Source: Tatlockia sp.
Lineage (GTDB): Bacteria; Pseudomonadota; Gammaproteobacteria; Legionellales; Legionellaceae
NCBI GenBank assembly: GCA_013697725.1
Contig: JACCWI010000024.1
Span: 278,705 to 342,704, forward strand
Length of the DNA stretch: 64,000 bases
Direction of reading: 5' to 3'
Shown: piece after piece, positions 8,132 to 19,325 of the stretch
How the letters are laid out: each line of letters begins with the position of its first letter
Numbering within the stretch: the first letter of the stretch is position 1
The notes under the pieces: model-generated
The model's input: only the letters and a program-made list of their open reading frames with translations
Database searches by the model: none
What the model was told of the DNA's origin: nothing
Made by a program: the position numbers and the translations under genes

Positions 8132-8902
8132 TTAATTAATAGTAGGTGGATTTTTATGATAAGTAGCCTGATATACAGCTAAAGCATTATTTGCCGCAGT
8201 TTTTAAACCCAGGTTCATATTAGCATTATAAAGAATCGCCAAAGCTTCACGAGAACTAGGCGCTTGGGGATAATTGCTGATTAGGAAATTGGCTCGTTCA
8301 GCCGCTGCAACAAACATTTTGCGCTCATAATAATATTTTGCAGTATGTAATTCACGTTGAGCAAACATATTGCGTAGATAGATCATACGCTGCAAAGCAT
8401 TAGCCTTGTAACGACTGTCTGGAAATCGCTGTACTAGAGTGGCAAAATCTGAATAAGCCTGCGACTGAGTTCCTGGATCTCGCCAGGATTCATCAATAGC
8501 AACCATGTTAGCCATTGTGCCCCGGGTTTGCTGGAAATTCGCAAGGCCTTTCATGTAATAGGCATAGTCCACATTTTTGGCACGAGGATATAGATGGATA
8601 AAACGCTCAGAGGTTGCAGCAGTAGATGGAAAATCACCCTTTTTATAATAGGCATAGATTAAATCTTTCTGGGATTTTTCCGCATAGTCACTAAAGGGAT
8701 ACATGGATTCAAGCGCTTCAAGCCGTTTAGCGGCACTGTCAAACTGTGATTTTGACATAGAAGTTTGAGCTTCGGTAAATAACTGCTTCGCTGAGTAGCC
8801 TTGGAAGGGATTATGCTCTTCATCATCTGCCCCCCACCATTTTTTACAAGCAGTCAAAGAAAACAATAGACTAACGAGGAGTAATATTTGAATTCGTTTC
8901 AT
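8132..8902 (-). CDS. bamD: Outer membrane assembly lipoprotein BamD
   Basis: Essential lipoprotein of the BAM complex that folds beta-barrel proteins into the outer membrane. The signal peptide ends in lipobox LTAC, with Cys19 as the lipidated residue. The mature part consists of TPR-like helices (YSAKQLFTEAQ, AAKRLEALESMYPFSDYAEK, YAYYKKGDFPSTAATSERFI) typical of BamD/ComL, and WRDPGTQSQAYSDFATLVQR is the conserved central segment. Length 256 aa, close to the usual 245. A promoter (TTCGCA-17-TATAAT) is visible just upstream. It is divergent from tRNA-Ser. Confidence 0.93.
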   Translation of the reverse strand: MKRIQILLLVSLLFSLTACKKWWGADDEEHNPFQGYSAKQLFTEAQTSMSKSQFDSAAKRLEALESMYPFSDYAEKSQKDLIYAYYKKGDFPSTAATSERFIHLYPRAKNVDYAYYMKGLANFQQTRGTMANMVAIDESWRDPGTQSQAYSDFATLVQRFPDSRYKANALQRMIYLRNMFAQRELHTAKYYYERKMFVAAAERANFLISNYPQAPSSREALAILYNANMNLGLKTAANNALAVYQATYHKNPPTIN

Positions 8903-8939
8903 TTAAATACCTATACACAGATTGCAGCAAATGCCGCTC

Positions 8940-8968
8940 ATTATACTCATCCTCAAGAATTATGCGAA
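8940..8968 (-). promoter_or_regulatory. Promoter of bamD
   Basis: On the minus strand, a perfect -10 TATAAT (8940-8945) and a -35 TTCGCA (8963-8968) are separated by 17 bases, placing transcription start about 30 bases before the bamD ATG at 8902. Confidence 0.55.
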
Positions 8969-9020
8969 CTCTTATTCTTTAAAGCACTAATCAATCAATA
9001 AATTTTAGCTTTAAAAATCA

Positions 9021-9049
9021 TTGCAAACAAATAAAGCTTAAGATAGTAT
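9021..9049 (+). promoter_or_regulatory. Promoter of tRNA-Ser
   Basis: -35 TTGCAA (9021-9026) and -10 TAGTAT (9044-9049), spacing exactly 17, ending 11 bases before the first tRNA base. Good match to a strong sigma-70 promoter. Confidence 0.6.
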
Positions 9050-9060
9050 TCTGCTCTGTC

Positions 9061-9148
9061 GGAGAGGTGGCTGAGCGGTCGAAAGCGGCGGTCTTGAAAA
9101 CCGTTGAAGGGCAACCTTCCCAGGGTTCGAATCCCTGCCTCTCCGCCA
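9061..9148 (+). tRNA. tRNA-Ser (anticodon TGA)
   Basis: The acceptor stem GGAGAGG (9061-9067) pairs with CCTCTCC (9138-9144), followed by discriminator G and an encoded CCA (9146-9148). The anticodon loop CTTGAAA carries TGA at 9095-9097, reading UCA codons. A long variable arm (GAAGGGCAACCTTC) identifies a class II serine tRNA. The T arm GGGTTCGAATCCC is intact. Length 88 nt with CCA. Confidence 0.97.
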
Positions 9149-9240
9149 AAATTATAGAATACACTACTCATACCCCCTTCCTTATTTCCTTTGGCCTTGG
9201 ATTTTCTCACGAGAAGATAATTGCGATCATTAAGCTCATT

Positions 9241-9334
9241 ATGGACACCCGGACAAGCCGAGGTACGTAGATTAGATCTATTTAGCATACTAAACATAAA
9301 AAAGCCGACATAGTCGGCTTTTCCGGGTATCCAT
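9241..9334. repeat. Inverted pair of a 21-bp intergenic repeat
   Basis: ATGGACACCCGGACAAGCCG (21-base arm 9241-9261) recurs in inverted orientation at 9314-9334, where the minus strand reads ATGGATACCCGGAAAAGCCG; 19 of 21 positions agree. The inner end of the right arm is also part of the terminator stem at 9301-9321. It resembles the small palindromic intergenic elements dispersed in many bacterial genomes. Between 9149 and 9349 there is no gene. Confidence 0.5.
9298..9324. terminator. Bidirectional rho-independent terminator between tRNA-Ser and kdsA
   Basis: AAAGCCGAC (9301-9309) pairs perfectly with GTCGGCTTT (9313-9321) around a three-base loop, with A residues before and T residues after. 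It can end both the rightward tRNA-Ser transcript and the leftward kdsA-pyrG transcript. Confidence 0.8.
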
Positions 9335-9349
9335 ATTAATAATTTAACT

Positions 9350-11955
<2,606 letters not shown>

Positions 11956-12010
11956 CTAAAGCCTTTACGAAGAGATTCATTACCAGACTTTTTTAATGCG
12001 TTTATTTCAG

Positions 12011-13228
12011 CTACTGAATATCAATTAAATGTCCAAGTTTTTGCTGTTTTGTTTTTAAATATTTACGATTTTCGACAGTAGTTTTTACGGTTAATGGCAG
12101 CCTTTCAAGAACTTTTATACCATAATCTTCCATAGCTTCAACTTTTTTAGGGTTATTAGTTAATAATTTGATAGCATCCAATCCTAGATGCTTCAGAATT
12201 TGAAAGCCTATGGCATAATTTCGATTATCAGCTGGAAAACCTAATTTTACATTGGCATCAACGGTATCATAGCCTTGTTCTTGAAGCGCATAAGCCTTTA
12301 ATTTATTAGCCAAGCCTATCCCACGTCCTTCCTGACGAAGATAAATAAACAAGCCTCCTTCTTTAGCTATTTGCGCAAGGGATCGCTTGAGCTGTTCGCC
12401 ACAATCACATTTACAAGAACCAAAGACATCGCCGGTTATACATTCAGAATGAATTCTGACTAAGGGAACTTGATTAGCTATTTGTGGTGTTTTAATTAAA
12501 GCAAAATGCTCAGCTGAATCTAGTTGATTATGAAAAACCATCATTTCAAACTCACCGAATTCTTCTAAGGGAATCCGCGTAGACGCCACCTTTTCGATCA
12601 GTACTTCGTGAAAAATACGGTATCTGATTAAATCCTTAATACTAATCATCAGAATATTGTGTTTTTTGGAAAACAGCGCCAACTCATCACGACGACTCAT
12701 AGTGCCATCTTCATTAATAATTTCACAAATAACCGCTGCAGGTTTAAAACCGGCTAGGCGGGCTAAATCCACAGAGCCTTCTGTTTGACCTGGACGCTCT
12801 AGGACTCCGCGCGGTTTTGCTCGTAAAGGGAACACATGACCTGGAGAAATGACTGATTCTGGAGTTGCTTCAGAAGAAATCGCAACTGCGATAGTATGGG
12901 CACGATCTTTGGCAGAAATTCCAGTTGATACACCTGTTGCGGCCTCAATTGACACAGTAAATGAAGTGCCATAGGGAGAACGATTAGTGGCAGCCATCAT
13001 CGGCAGTCTTAATCTATCAATTAACTCATCCGCCATGGGTAAACACACAAGGCCACGTCCAAACCGTGACATAAAGTTAATTGCCTCAGGTGTTGCATGT
13101 TCTGCGGCGATAACCAAATCACCCTCATTCTCTCGATCTTCATCATCAACCAATATAATCATCTGACCAACCTTTAACGCAGAAATTGCTTGCTCAATGG
13201 TTGCAAAAAGATTTGTCATTGTTGTCAT
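12011..13228 (-). CDS. ribBA: Bifunctional DHBP synthase/GTP cyclohydrolase II RibBA
   Basis: Feeds both branches of riboflavin synthesis. Residues 1-205 are the RibB domain, which makes 3,4-dihydroxy-2-butanone-4-phosphate from ribulose-5-phosphate; the acidic metal and substrate loop DDEDRENEGDLV and GHVFPLRA are present. Residues about 210-405 are the RibA domain, with zinc ligands in HSECITGDVFGSCKCDCG and the catalytic RQEGRGIGLANK. All three cysteines are kept, so GTP cyclohydrolase activity is expected, unlike degenerate RibB fusions that lose them. Its start overlaps the ribE stop by four bases. Confidence 0.94.
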   Translation of the reverse strand: MTTMTNLFATIEQAISALKVGQMIILVDDEDRENEGDLVIAAEHATPEAINFMSRFGRGLVCLPMADELIDRLRLPMMAATNRSPYGTSFTVSIEAATGVSTGISAKDRAHTIAVAISSEATPESVISPGHVFPLRAKPRGVLERPGQTEGSVDLARLAGFKPAAVICEIINEDGTMSRRDELALFSKKHNILMISIKDLIRYRIFHEVLIEKVASTRIPLEEFGEFEMMVFHNQLDSAEHFALIKTPQIANQVPLVRIHSECITGDVFGSCKCDCGEQLKRSLAQIAKEGGLFIYLRQEGRGIGLANKLKAYALQEQGYDTVDANVKLGFPADNRNYAIGFQILKHLGLDAIKLLTNNPKKVEAMEDYGIKVLERLPLTVKTTVENRKYLKTKQQKLGHLIDIQ

Positions 13229-13839
13229 AGAGTTTTAACCTCATTCAACTGTCCCGCGACTTGTAACTGATGTTCAACAATACGGGTTAAATAATCAAAT
13301 TCCACATTTAAACGTTGGCCAATTTCAAATTGACCTAAAGTTGTTTGTGCCAAAGTGTGCGGAACCAGCATCAACTGAATGGCATCAGCCCTTACCGCGT
13401 TTATCGTTAAGCTAACCCCATCAAGGGCAATACTTCCTTTAGGTAGAAGATAGTTGCTAGCTGGGATCGCAAAATCACCTACAATAAGTTCGACATAATC
13501 TCCAATTAGCGTTTTTGCTTTCAGGCGAGCTGTAGTATCGATATGTCCACTAACATAGTGCCCGCCAAAGCGTGCTGTGGCGAGCATAGCTCGCTCTAGA
13601 TTAACCTTGTCCCCTTCTTTTAGCTGACCCAGATTAGTTAGACGCAAGGTTTCAGGAGAAAGATCAAAAATCAGGCGGTCGGAGGATGCAGGAATTAAAG
13701 TTAAACAGACGCCATTCACTGAAATGCTCTCACCACAGGATAACTCTGTGTAATCTGAGCTGAGTTCTAAACGATGGGTAGACTGCGCTGAACGATTTGC
13801 AAGCACTTCGCCCTGTGCATCAACAAGCCCGGTGAACAT
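13225..13839 (-). CDS. ribE: Riboflavin synthase, alpha subunit type
   Basis: Dismutates two molecules of 6,7-dimethyl-8-ribityllumazine to riboflavin. The protein (204 aa) shows the internal duplication of the family: MFTGLVDAQGEV and SVNGVCLTL in the first barrel, GHYVSGHIDTTARL and ALDGVSLTINAV in the second. It lies between ribD (three-base gap) and ribBA (four-base overlap), forming a ribD-ribE-ribBA operon on the minus strand. The lumazine synthase gene ribH is not present in the window. Confidence 0.94.
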   Translation of the reverse strand: MFTGLVDAQGEVLANRSAQSTHRLELSSDYTELSCGESISVNGVCLTLIPASSDRLIFDLSPETLRLTNLGQLKEGDKVNLERAMLATARFGGHYVSGHIDTTARLKAKTLIGDYVELIVGDFAIPASNYLLPKGSIALDGVSLTINAVRADAIQLMLVPHTLAQTTLGQFEIGQRLNVEFDYLTRIVEHQLQVAGQLNEVKTL

Positions 13840-13842
13840 AAC

Positions 13843-14904
13843 TCAAGTCTCCTGTAAATCGATGCATGCTATCACATTATCCGCCTTAATTTGCCAGCTA
13901 ATTTTCAATTTATCAGAGAATATTGTATCCCCAGTAAATGCTGCTAAGGTTTCAGCCCCTAAAATCATTGGAGTAATATATAAATAAGTTTGCTGCAGCA
14001 GTTTTTGACGATGTAAAGCAGAAAATAATTGTCCTCCTGCCTCAACCCAAACGTCATGAAAACCAAGCTCGCCCAAATGATTAACGATAAAAAATAAATC
14101 CAAAAGCTTCTCATCGACAGGGACGGCATGATAAGTACAATTAGGTTTAGCATTGACTACACTTAAATTTTCATCATGATAAATATGACAGTGTTTTGCG
14201 CTATGAAAAATTTTAGCATTTTTAGCATTAAGGGTAAGTTTAGAATCAATAATCGCTACTATTTTACTCTGCTCTCTTCCTTCAACTCGTGCATTAAGTA
14301 AAGGATCATCAGTGAAAATTGTTTTAGCTGTGGTTAAAATTACATCGGAATGCAAACGATTGAGATGAGTAAATTCCCCGCATTCATTATTTGATAAATA
14401 AACCCTTTCACCGGGTTTACCAATTTTACCATCTAAAGACTGCGCCATTTTTGCTTTAATCCAGGGTTTTTTAGTCTGAATCCAATAACTATAACTTTGA
14501 TAAAAGTGGTCAACTTCTGCTAAAGGAAAATGGAGAACTTCAATTCCATTATTTTTTAACAATTGGGGTGTATCGTTTGCAGCGACTAGTGGATTAGGAT
14601 CAGCAAAACCATAAATAACCTGCGCGATGCCTTTATGTTGAATAATTGAAGCGGTACAGGGAGGCGTTTTTCCCCAATGATTACAGGGTTCTAAGGTGAC
14701 ATATAAAATCAAATCCGTTAAGTCTAGAGCGATTTGTTCTAAAGCTAATTGTTCGGCATGAGCCGTTCCAGCACCACGATGCCAGGCTCGAGCTATGATT
14801 TCCCCTTTATGAACTATAATCGCCCCAACGCTTGGATTGGGCGCACAATTACCGCGTCCGAGCCATGCTTGTTCAAGAGCTGCTAGCATAAAGTATTCGT
14901 GCAT
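13843..14904 (-). CDS. ribD: Bifunctional pyrimidine deaminase/reductase RibD
   Basis: Catalyses the deamination and side-chain reduction steps of riboflavin synthesis. The N-terminal deaminase has the zinc motif HAE and PCNHWGKTPPC, and the substrate segment NPSVGAIIV. The C-terminal reductase begins near IKAKMAQSLDGKIG. Length 353 aa is normal. First gene of the ribD-ribE-ribBA operon. I looked for an FMN riboswitch in the leader (14905-15094) and saw none of its conserved segments. Confidence 0.92.
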   Translation of the reverse strand: MHEYFMLAALEQAWLGRGNCAPNPSVGAIIVHKGEIIARAWHRGAGTAHAEQLALEQIALDLTDLILYVTLEPCNHWGKTPPCTASIIQHKGIAQVIYGFADPNPLVAANDTPQLLKNNGIEVLHFPLAEVDHFYQSYSYWIQTKKPWIKAKMAQSLDGKIGKPGERVYLSNNECGEFTHLNRLHSDVILTTAKTIFTDDPLLNARVEGREQSKIVAIIDSKLTLNAKNAKIFHSAKHCHIYHDENLSVVNAKPNCTYHAVPVDEKLLDLFFIVNHLGELGFHDVWVEAGGQLFSALHRQKLLQQTYLYITPMILGAETLAAFTGDTIFSDKLKISWQIKADNVIACIDLQET

Positions 14905-15094
14905 AGTTTAAAATCACCTAAAAAGATTGCAAATATGATAACAAATTATTCAATTTTTGAGTAGGGGCTAGAGCTATTCAACCAAGTCACTGTAAAAACC
15001 CATTTTTTTCCTGAAAGGCAGAAGTATATTGCGAAGAGTCCTGATGGTATACTAGCAGGGGTTTGTGGTAAATCCAGGTGCCCCTAGGAGGCTA

Positions 15095-16513
15095 ATGAGA
15101 CAGTTATACTGTTTTATCAAACAAAAGGTTATTAAAAAGAGTCTTTGTATATTGCTAGTCATTATGCAGGTTCTACCCTTTAATGCTTTTGCACTCAGAC
15201 CTTATTCAACGCCTGAGTTAGAAGAACTGGAAAAAGAATTTATTCAGCTTATTAATCAATCCGATAGCATTGAACATAACCCCCTAGCCAATCAATATAT
15301 CAATCATCTTGGTATACGTTTATCGCGCTTTGCCCAAATTCCAACGCCCTATTTCTTTATAGTGAAGTCCAATGAAATTAACGCCTTTGCTGGACCAGGA
15401 GGTTATATTGGTATTAATTCACAGCTTATTCTTGCGACCGAAAATGAAAGTGAACTTGCAGCGGTTATGGCTCATGAAATTGCCCACGTTCGACTTCACC
15501 ATCTTTATTCGATGATTGAACATCAACGGCAAATGCGAATCCCTATGCTAGCGTCCTTACTCGCATCAATTGCTTTGGGAGCGCTTAATCCAACTTTAGG
15601 CACGGGCGCTTTGATGGCTTCTCTAAGCGGTTTTTCGCAAGATAGTATTAATTTTACTCGTTCTAAAGAAAAAGAAGCAGATAGAATAGGTATTGATATG
15701 CTGATTAAATCAGGTTTGGATCCACGAGGTATGGCGAGTTTTTTTAAAAAAATGCAGCAAAATTCACGCTATTATTATACAGCTAATACCCCGGCTATCT
15801 TAAGGACTCATCCACTTGATGAAGACCGAATTGCTGAGGCCGAGGGTCGCAGTGAACGGGCAGTTAAAAACCACTACAGTGATAACTTAGATTATCATTT
15901 GTTTAAAGAAGTCATACGGCTCTCTGTTTCAGGTGACAACAAAAATTTATTAGAATTCTATCAACATCAATGCCATAAAAAAGAAAAAGAAGCGTCCTGT
16001 CAGTATGGCTTTGCGCTGGTCTTATTGAACCTTAACCAATTTTCACAAGCCCAAAAACAACTTAGCCCACTTTTGGAAAAGGATCACGACAACCTTTTTT
16101 ATCAAATTAGCATGGCCCAAGCTGAGACGGGTAATCAAGAGTATGACCTGGCTTTGAAACGCTTGAGTAACTTACAAAGTAATTATCCCGAAAATTATGC
16201 CGCAGTTATGGCCCATGCCAGGGCATCGCTCGCCGCTGGCAAATCTGAATTTGCCGCAAGTATTCTACTCAAAGGTTCAAGGCAATTTAAATATGATTTA
16301 CCCTTATGCGAGGAGCTAGCTCACGCCCAATCGGCAGCAAATAATAAAAGTTATGCCTATTTTACTGAAGCTAAATGTCAGCTTTTACAAGGGCGCTCAC
16401 GAGATGCGATCAGGCGATTAAAACTAGCCAAATCTTTAATAAAAAACGATAACTATTTAGCAGCAAGAATTGATGCCATGATCGATGAAGTAAAATATTT
16501 ATCTGAGAAATGA
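15095..16513 (+). CDS. bepA: BepA-like periplasmic M48 metalloprotease with TPR domain
   Basis: Periplasmic chaperone-protease that assists outer-membrane protein and LptD assembly in E. coli (YfgC). A signal peptide ends near PFNAFA. The peptidase M48 domain has zinc motif HEIAH at about residues 127-131, preceded by GGYIGINSQLI, and the third ligand in EKEADRIG at about 192. The C-terminal half is TPR-like helices (QYGFALVLLNLNQFSQAQKQ and onwards). The ATG at 15095 has a perfect AGGAGG, though only three bases away; a GTG at 15065 would spoil the signal peptide. Fits the envelope role of nearby bamD. Confidence 0.88.
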   Translation: MRQLYCFIKQKVIKKSLCILLVIMQVLPFNAFALRPYSTPELEELEKEFIQLINQSDSIEHNPLANQYINHLGIRLSRFAQIPTPYFFIVKSNEINAFAGPGGYIGINSQLILATENESELAAVMAHEIAHVRLHHLYSMIEHQRQMRIPMLASLLASIALGALNPTLGTGALMASLSGFSQDSINFTRSKEKEADRIGIDMLIKSGLDPRGMASFFKKMQQNSRYYYTANTPAILRTHPLDEDRIAEAEGRSERAVKNHYSDNLDYHLFKEVIRLSVSGDNKNLLEFYQHQCHKKEKEASCQYGFALVLLNLNQFSQAQKQLSPLLEKDHDNLFYQISMAQAETGNQEYDLALKRLSNLQSNYPENYAAVMAHARASLAAGKSEFAASILLKGSRQFKYDLPLCEELAHAQSAANNKSYAYFTEAKCQLLQGRSRDAIRRLKLAKSLIKNDNYLAARIDAMIDEVKYLSEK

Positions 16514-16585
16514 TTAATAAGAAAAGATAGTTGCAGATTGCCAAAATACTTTTAAAATAGCCAAAATTATTTAACGAAGTTTCTT

Positions 16586-17143
16586 ATGTCCGATCTAGAT
16601 TCCCCTTACATTATCCAACATACTAAAAATTGGCTCCAATCTTTTATCATTGATCTAAGCATTTGTCCTTTTGCCAAACATGAGGTGGAGAAAAATTCCT
16701 TAAGGATGCAAGTTTCTGGCACTAGTAAAGTAAAGGAAGCCTTAGAAGAATTGATGCTTGAAGTTCGTCTCCTGGACTCTCAATGCAAGATTGAAACAAC
16801 TCTTTTGATTCTTCCCAAGGTTACTAAAGATTTCTTCGATTACTTAGATTTCCTGGATTTAGCCGAAAGGTTGATGCAGGACTGCGGCTATGAAGGAATT
16901 TATCAATTGGCCAGTTTTCATCCTGATTATTGCTTTGACGGACTTAATTTTGATGATCCAGCCAATTATACCAACCGTTCACCCTATCCTATGTTGCATA
17001 TACTTCGTGAAGAAACTGTCGAAAAAGCGATTTCTTTTTATGGTGATACAGAAAAAATCCCTGAAGCAAATATTGAACTTATGCAGAATTTGGGCATCGA
17101 GAAAATAAAAAAAATTCTAGCGGGCTGCTTACCTATAAATTAG
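16586..17143 (+). CDS. DUF1415 family protein
   Basis: Conserved proteobacterial protein of unknown biochemical function. The family signatures are present: LSICPFAKHE near residue 26, YQLASFHPDYCFDGLNFDDP and ANYTNRSPYPMLHILRE. The length of 185 aa is normal. No signal peptide. It follows the bepA-like gene by about 70 bases on the same strand and may share its transcript. The conserved Cys, His and Asp residues hint at metal or substrate binding, but nothing is established here. Confidence 0.85.
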   Translation: MSDLDSPYIIQHTKNWLQSFIIDLSICPFAKHEVEKNSLRMQVSGTSKVKEALEELMLEVRLLDSQCKIETTLLILPKVTKDFFDYLDFLDLAERLMQDCGYEGIYQLASFHPDYCFDGLNFDDPANYTNRSPYPMLHILREETVEKAISFYGDTEKIPEANIELMQNLGIEKIKKILAGCLPIN

Positions 17144-17144
17144 T

Positions 17145-17172
17145 TGTAGCTCAGTTCTAATTCTGAGCTACA
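17145..17172. terminator. Hairpin between convergent genes, possible terminator
   Basis: TGTAGCTCAG (17145-17154) pairs exactly with CTGAGCTACA (17163-17172) around an eight-base loop, between the DUF1415 stop and the end of the convergent 618-aa gene. Neither side has a proper T tract, so it may stop transcription poorly or act as an mRNA-end stabiliser. Confidence 0.4.
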
Positions 17173-17180
17173 CTGAAAAC

Positions 17181-19037
17181 TCAAGCAGCGGTAAAAGGAA
17201 TCGCAGCTAAGGCATCTTCATAGGCATCGACCTTTTGCTCACCGTCCGTTTGCCAGAAGGTATTACGGCAGTTTTTAAATAAATAATTTCCTGCCAACGC
17301 AACTGCATAAAATACAATTAGACCGGTAATTAGGCCAGCTAAGTTAGCAGCTATCTTAGACCAATCACGATGTTCAGCAAGTTTAGGTTTATAGAGTGCA
17401 ATAGCTTCTAAACTAGTAAGCTTAAGGCCATCATAATCTTCTTTGTTTTTATCGCTTTTAAGGTAGAGCAAGACAGAATTGGCAAGAGATTCATATAAAT
17501 TTATAGCTGCAGAGCAAGCCTCAGTATACTTGTATTGATAATCCTGCAATTGTTTATCATTTAAATTTTGAGGGGGGCTATTAAGTTTATCATTGTATTC
17601 TGCTGATTTTGCATAAAGAGCAGCTAAGCTTGTCATAATCTTTTTCATTTGATCTAATCGTTTAAGCTCTTGCGGAGTCAGTTCTATCTGATTTGTTTCT
17701 GAAGGTATACAAACAAAATACGCATTTTCGAGTTGTTCAGCAAGTGTTTCAGGTTCACTAAAATGCACCGAATCATTGATTTGACCTTCAAATGAATTAC
17801 TGGTCTTAAAAATATTCTCTAAACATTCAACTTCTTCATTAATTTCATTTAGTTTTATGTCCAAAGCTGAGGGCTCTTCTTCACTCGAACTATACGAAAA
17901 TGAGTTTAATAGTTGGTAGTTAATTTGTGTTTTTGGTGATGTCTCTTCTATTAAATTAGATGATTCAGGTTTAGTAACCTCAATAGTTTCCTGGCTTAGT
18001 GGCTGTTTAACAGTTTGAATCTCGCTTAAACGAGAGCCTAAGAGCTCAAGTGCATTTTGCGTTCTAAATTCAACGGGTAAACTTAAGGCTAAAAATAAAG
18101 CGGTAGAATAACGAGCCTGTTCAACTTTATCGAGATAATCCGACTGCAGTAATTGATCGCGAGCTAGCTCATACATTTTTTTCTGATTTAAAAATTCTTG
18201 AACAAGCGAAGATCTTGCCCCATTCTCGAAAGAAAAAATTTGATTTTTATCATCAATGGCTAACAAATATGGAAGCACCTCTTTAGAGCCCTCTCCCTTT
18301 TCGAGAGTTTCTATACTATCTTTGATCGTTAAAGGAATTTTCAATTTATCTAGAATCGCAGTAACATCCTGAGCGGCGATACTGAATTTTGTATTCAAAA
18401 AATTGCAGTAATTCTCATAGCCAGTTTTTTCCCAGTAAGCGTAGCAATAATCCAGATTAGCAAGCTGCTCATCGTTTGTATTTTCAAAAAAGTTTTTATT
18501 CGACTCAAAAATTATATTAGTTTTGTAATTTTCTATAAATTTGTTAATTGAGTTTATTTGAGCTTGTTCGCTGCTAATTATAGAATTTGCTGCGACAAAA
18601 CTAATGGCCTGTTGATAATCTTCAATAAGTTGAGCAAAGGTCGTTTTATCGGCTTCCTCGCCGCTATAACCAAAAACTTGCTCACAATTATCTTTATCCA
18701 TTTTTAATTGTTCGATGAACAGGCTTCTAAAAAAATATCCTAATAGATGTAATTTCTCGACCAACTGATTGGGGAATTCCTCATTCATTTTATTATTTTT
18801 GGAGTAAATATTAAAAATTTCTAAACTCTCAGCATCCTTAAAAAATGATTTTATTCGCTTGAGGTCAAAGGAGTCATGAGAATTCTGCAAAAAGAGCTCA
18901 GGCGGTAAGGAAATCTTATTTTCTAAAAAATAAAGGGCGATGGCTTGAAATAACCTGTTATCTAGCTCTGGCGTTAGGATTGACTGTTTACGACGAGCAA
19001 TCTCGATTAAGTTTTGCACTATTTCATTATTAATCAT
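17181..19037 (-). CDS. Hypothetical 618-aa protein with C-terminal membrane segment
   Basis: Not a family I recognise. No N-terminal signal peptide. The body is strongly charged and helical. A low-complexity Ser/Glu stretch (SYSSSEEEPSALD) precedes a Glu-rich coiled-coil-like stretch (LNEINEEVECLENIF). A single strong hydrophobic segment, about residues 562-587 (AANLAGLITGLIVFYAVALA), lies 31 residues from the end. This layout, a large cytosolic domain and a near-C-terminal anchor, is frequent among large Legionella effectors, but translocation is only inferred. It is monocistronic and convergent with the DUF1415 gene. Codon use looks like its neighbours. Confidence 0.75.
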   Translation of the reverse strand: MINNEIVQNLIEIARRKQSILTPELDNRLFQAIALYFLENKISLPPELFLQNSHDSFDLKRIKSFFKDAESLEIFNIYSKNNKMNEEFPNQLVEKLHLLGYFFRSLFIEQLKMDKDNCEQVFGYSGEEADKTTFAQLIEDYQQAISFVAANSIISSEQAQINSINKFIENYKTNIIFESNKNFFENTNDEQLANLDYCYAYWEKTGYENYCNFLNTKFSIAAQDVTAILDKLKIPLTIKDSIETLEKGEGSKEVLPYLLAIDDKNQIFSFENGARSSLVQEFLNQKKMYELARDQLLQSDYLDKVEQARYSTALFLALSLPVEFRTQNALELLGSRLSEIQTVKQPLSQETIEVTKPESSNLIEETSPKTQINYQLLNSFSYSSSEEEPSALDIKLNEINEEVECLENIFKTSNSFEGQINDSVHFSEPETLAEQLENAYFVCIPSETNQIELTPQELKRLDQMKKIMTSLAALYAKSAEYNDKLNSPPQNLNDKQLQDYQYKYTEACSAAINLYESLANSVLLYLKSDKNKEDYDGLKLTSLEAIALYKPKLAEHRDWSKIAANLAGLITGLIVFYAVALAGNYLFKNCRNTFWQTDGEQKVDAYEDALAAIPFTAA

Positions 19038-19191
19038 TGCTTTAATCCAACAAAATTTATGTGAGGCTATTCTAGCAAAAAAAAAATATGCTTTGCACTT
19101 AAATACATCACTAAAGATTAAAATTATGAGTAATGAAAGCAGGCTTGATATTATCTCTCTAGCTAATTGAAATAATTGGAATAATAACTTA

Positions 19192-19220
19192 TTGACTTAG
19201 CCAATTTATGAGCATAATAT
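19192..19220 (+). promoter_or_regulatory. Possible promoter of the MFS gene
   Basis: -35 TTGACT (19192-19197) and -10 TAATAT (19215-19220), spacing 17; an overlapping CATAAT gives spacing 15. It lies about 100 bases before the ATG at 19326. The surrounding spacer (19038-19325) is otherwise very AT-rich and empty. Confidence 0.4.
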
Positions 19221-19325
19221 GGATAGTTTGATAATATTTTTTACTTATTTCTTGACTACTAACCGAAGCAGCTCTTGTCCATCTTCGTCCAGCTTAAGAA
19301 ATTTACTGATAATTATTGGTGCTTT

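Noticed and set aside
8995..9297. 100-aa minus-strand frame and a 67-aa plus frame over the tRNA-Ser
   Set aside because: They translate the tRNA gene itself; typical false ORFs.
14905..15094. FMN riboswitch before ribD
   Set aside because: The conserved RFN segments are not found on either strand of the leader.
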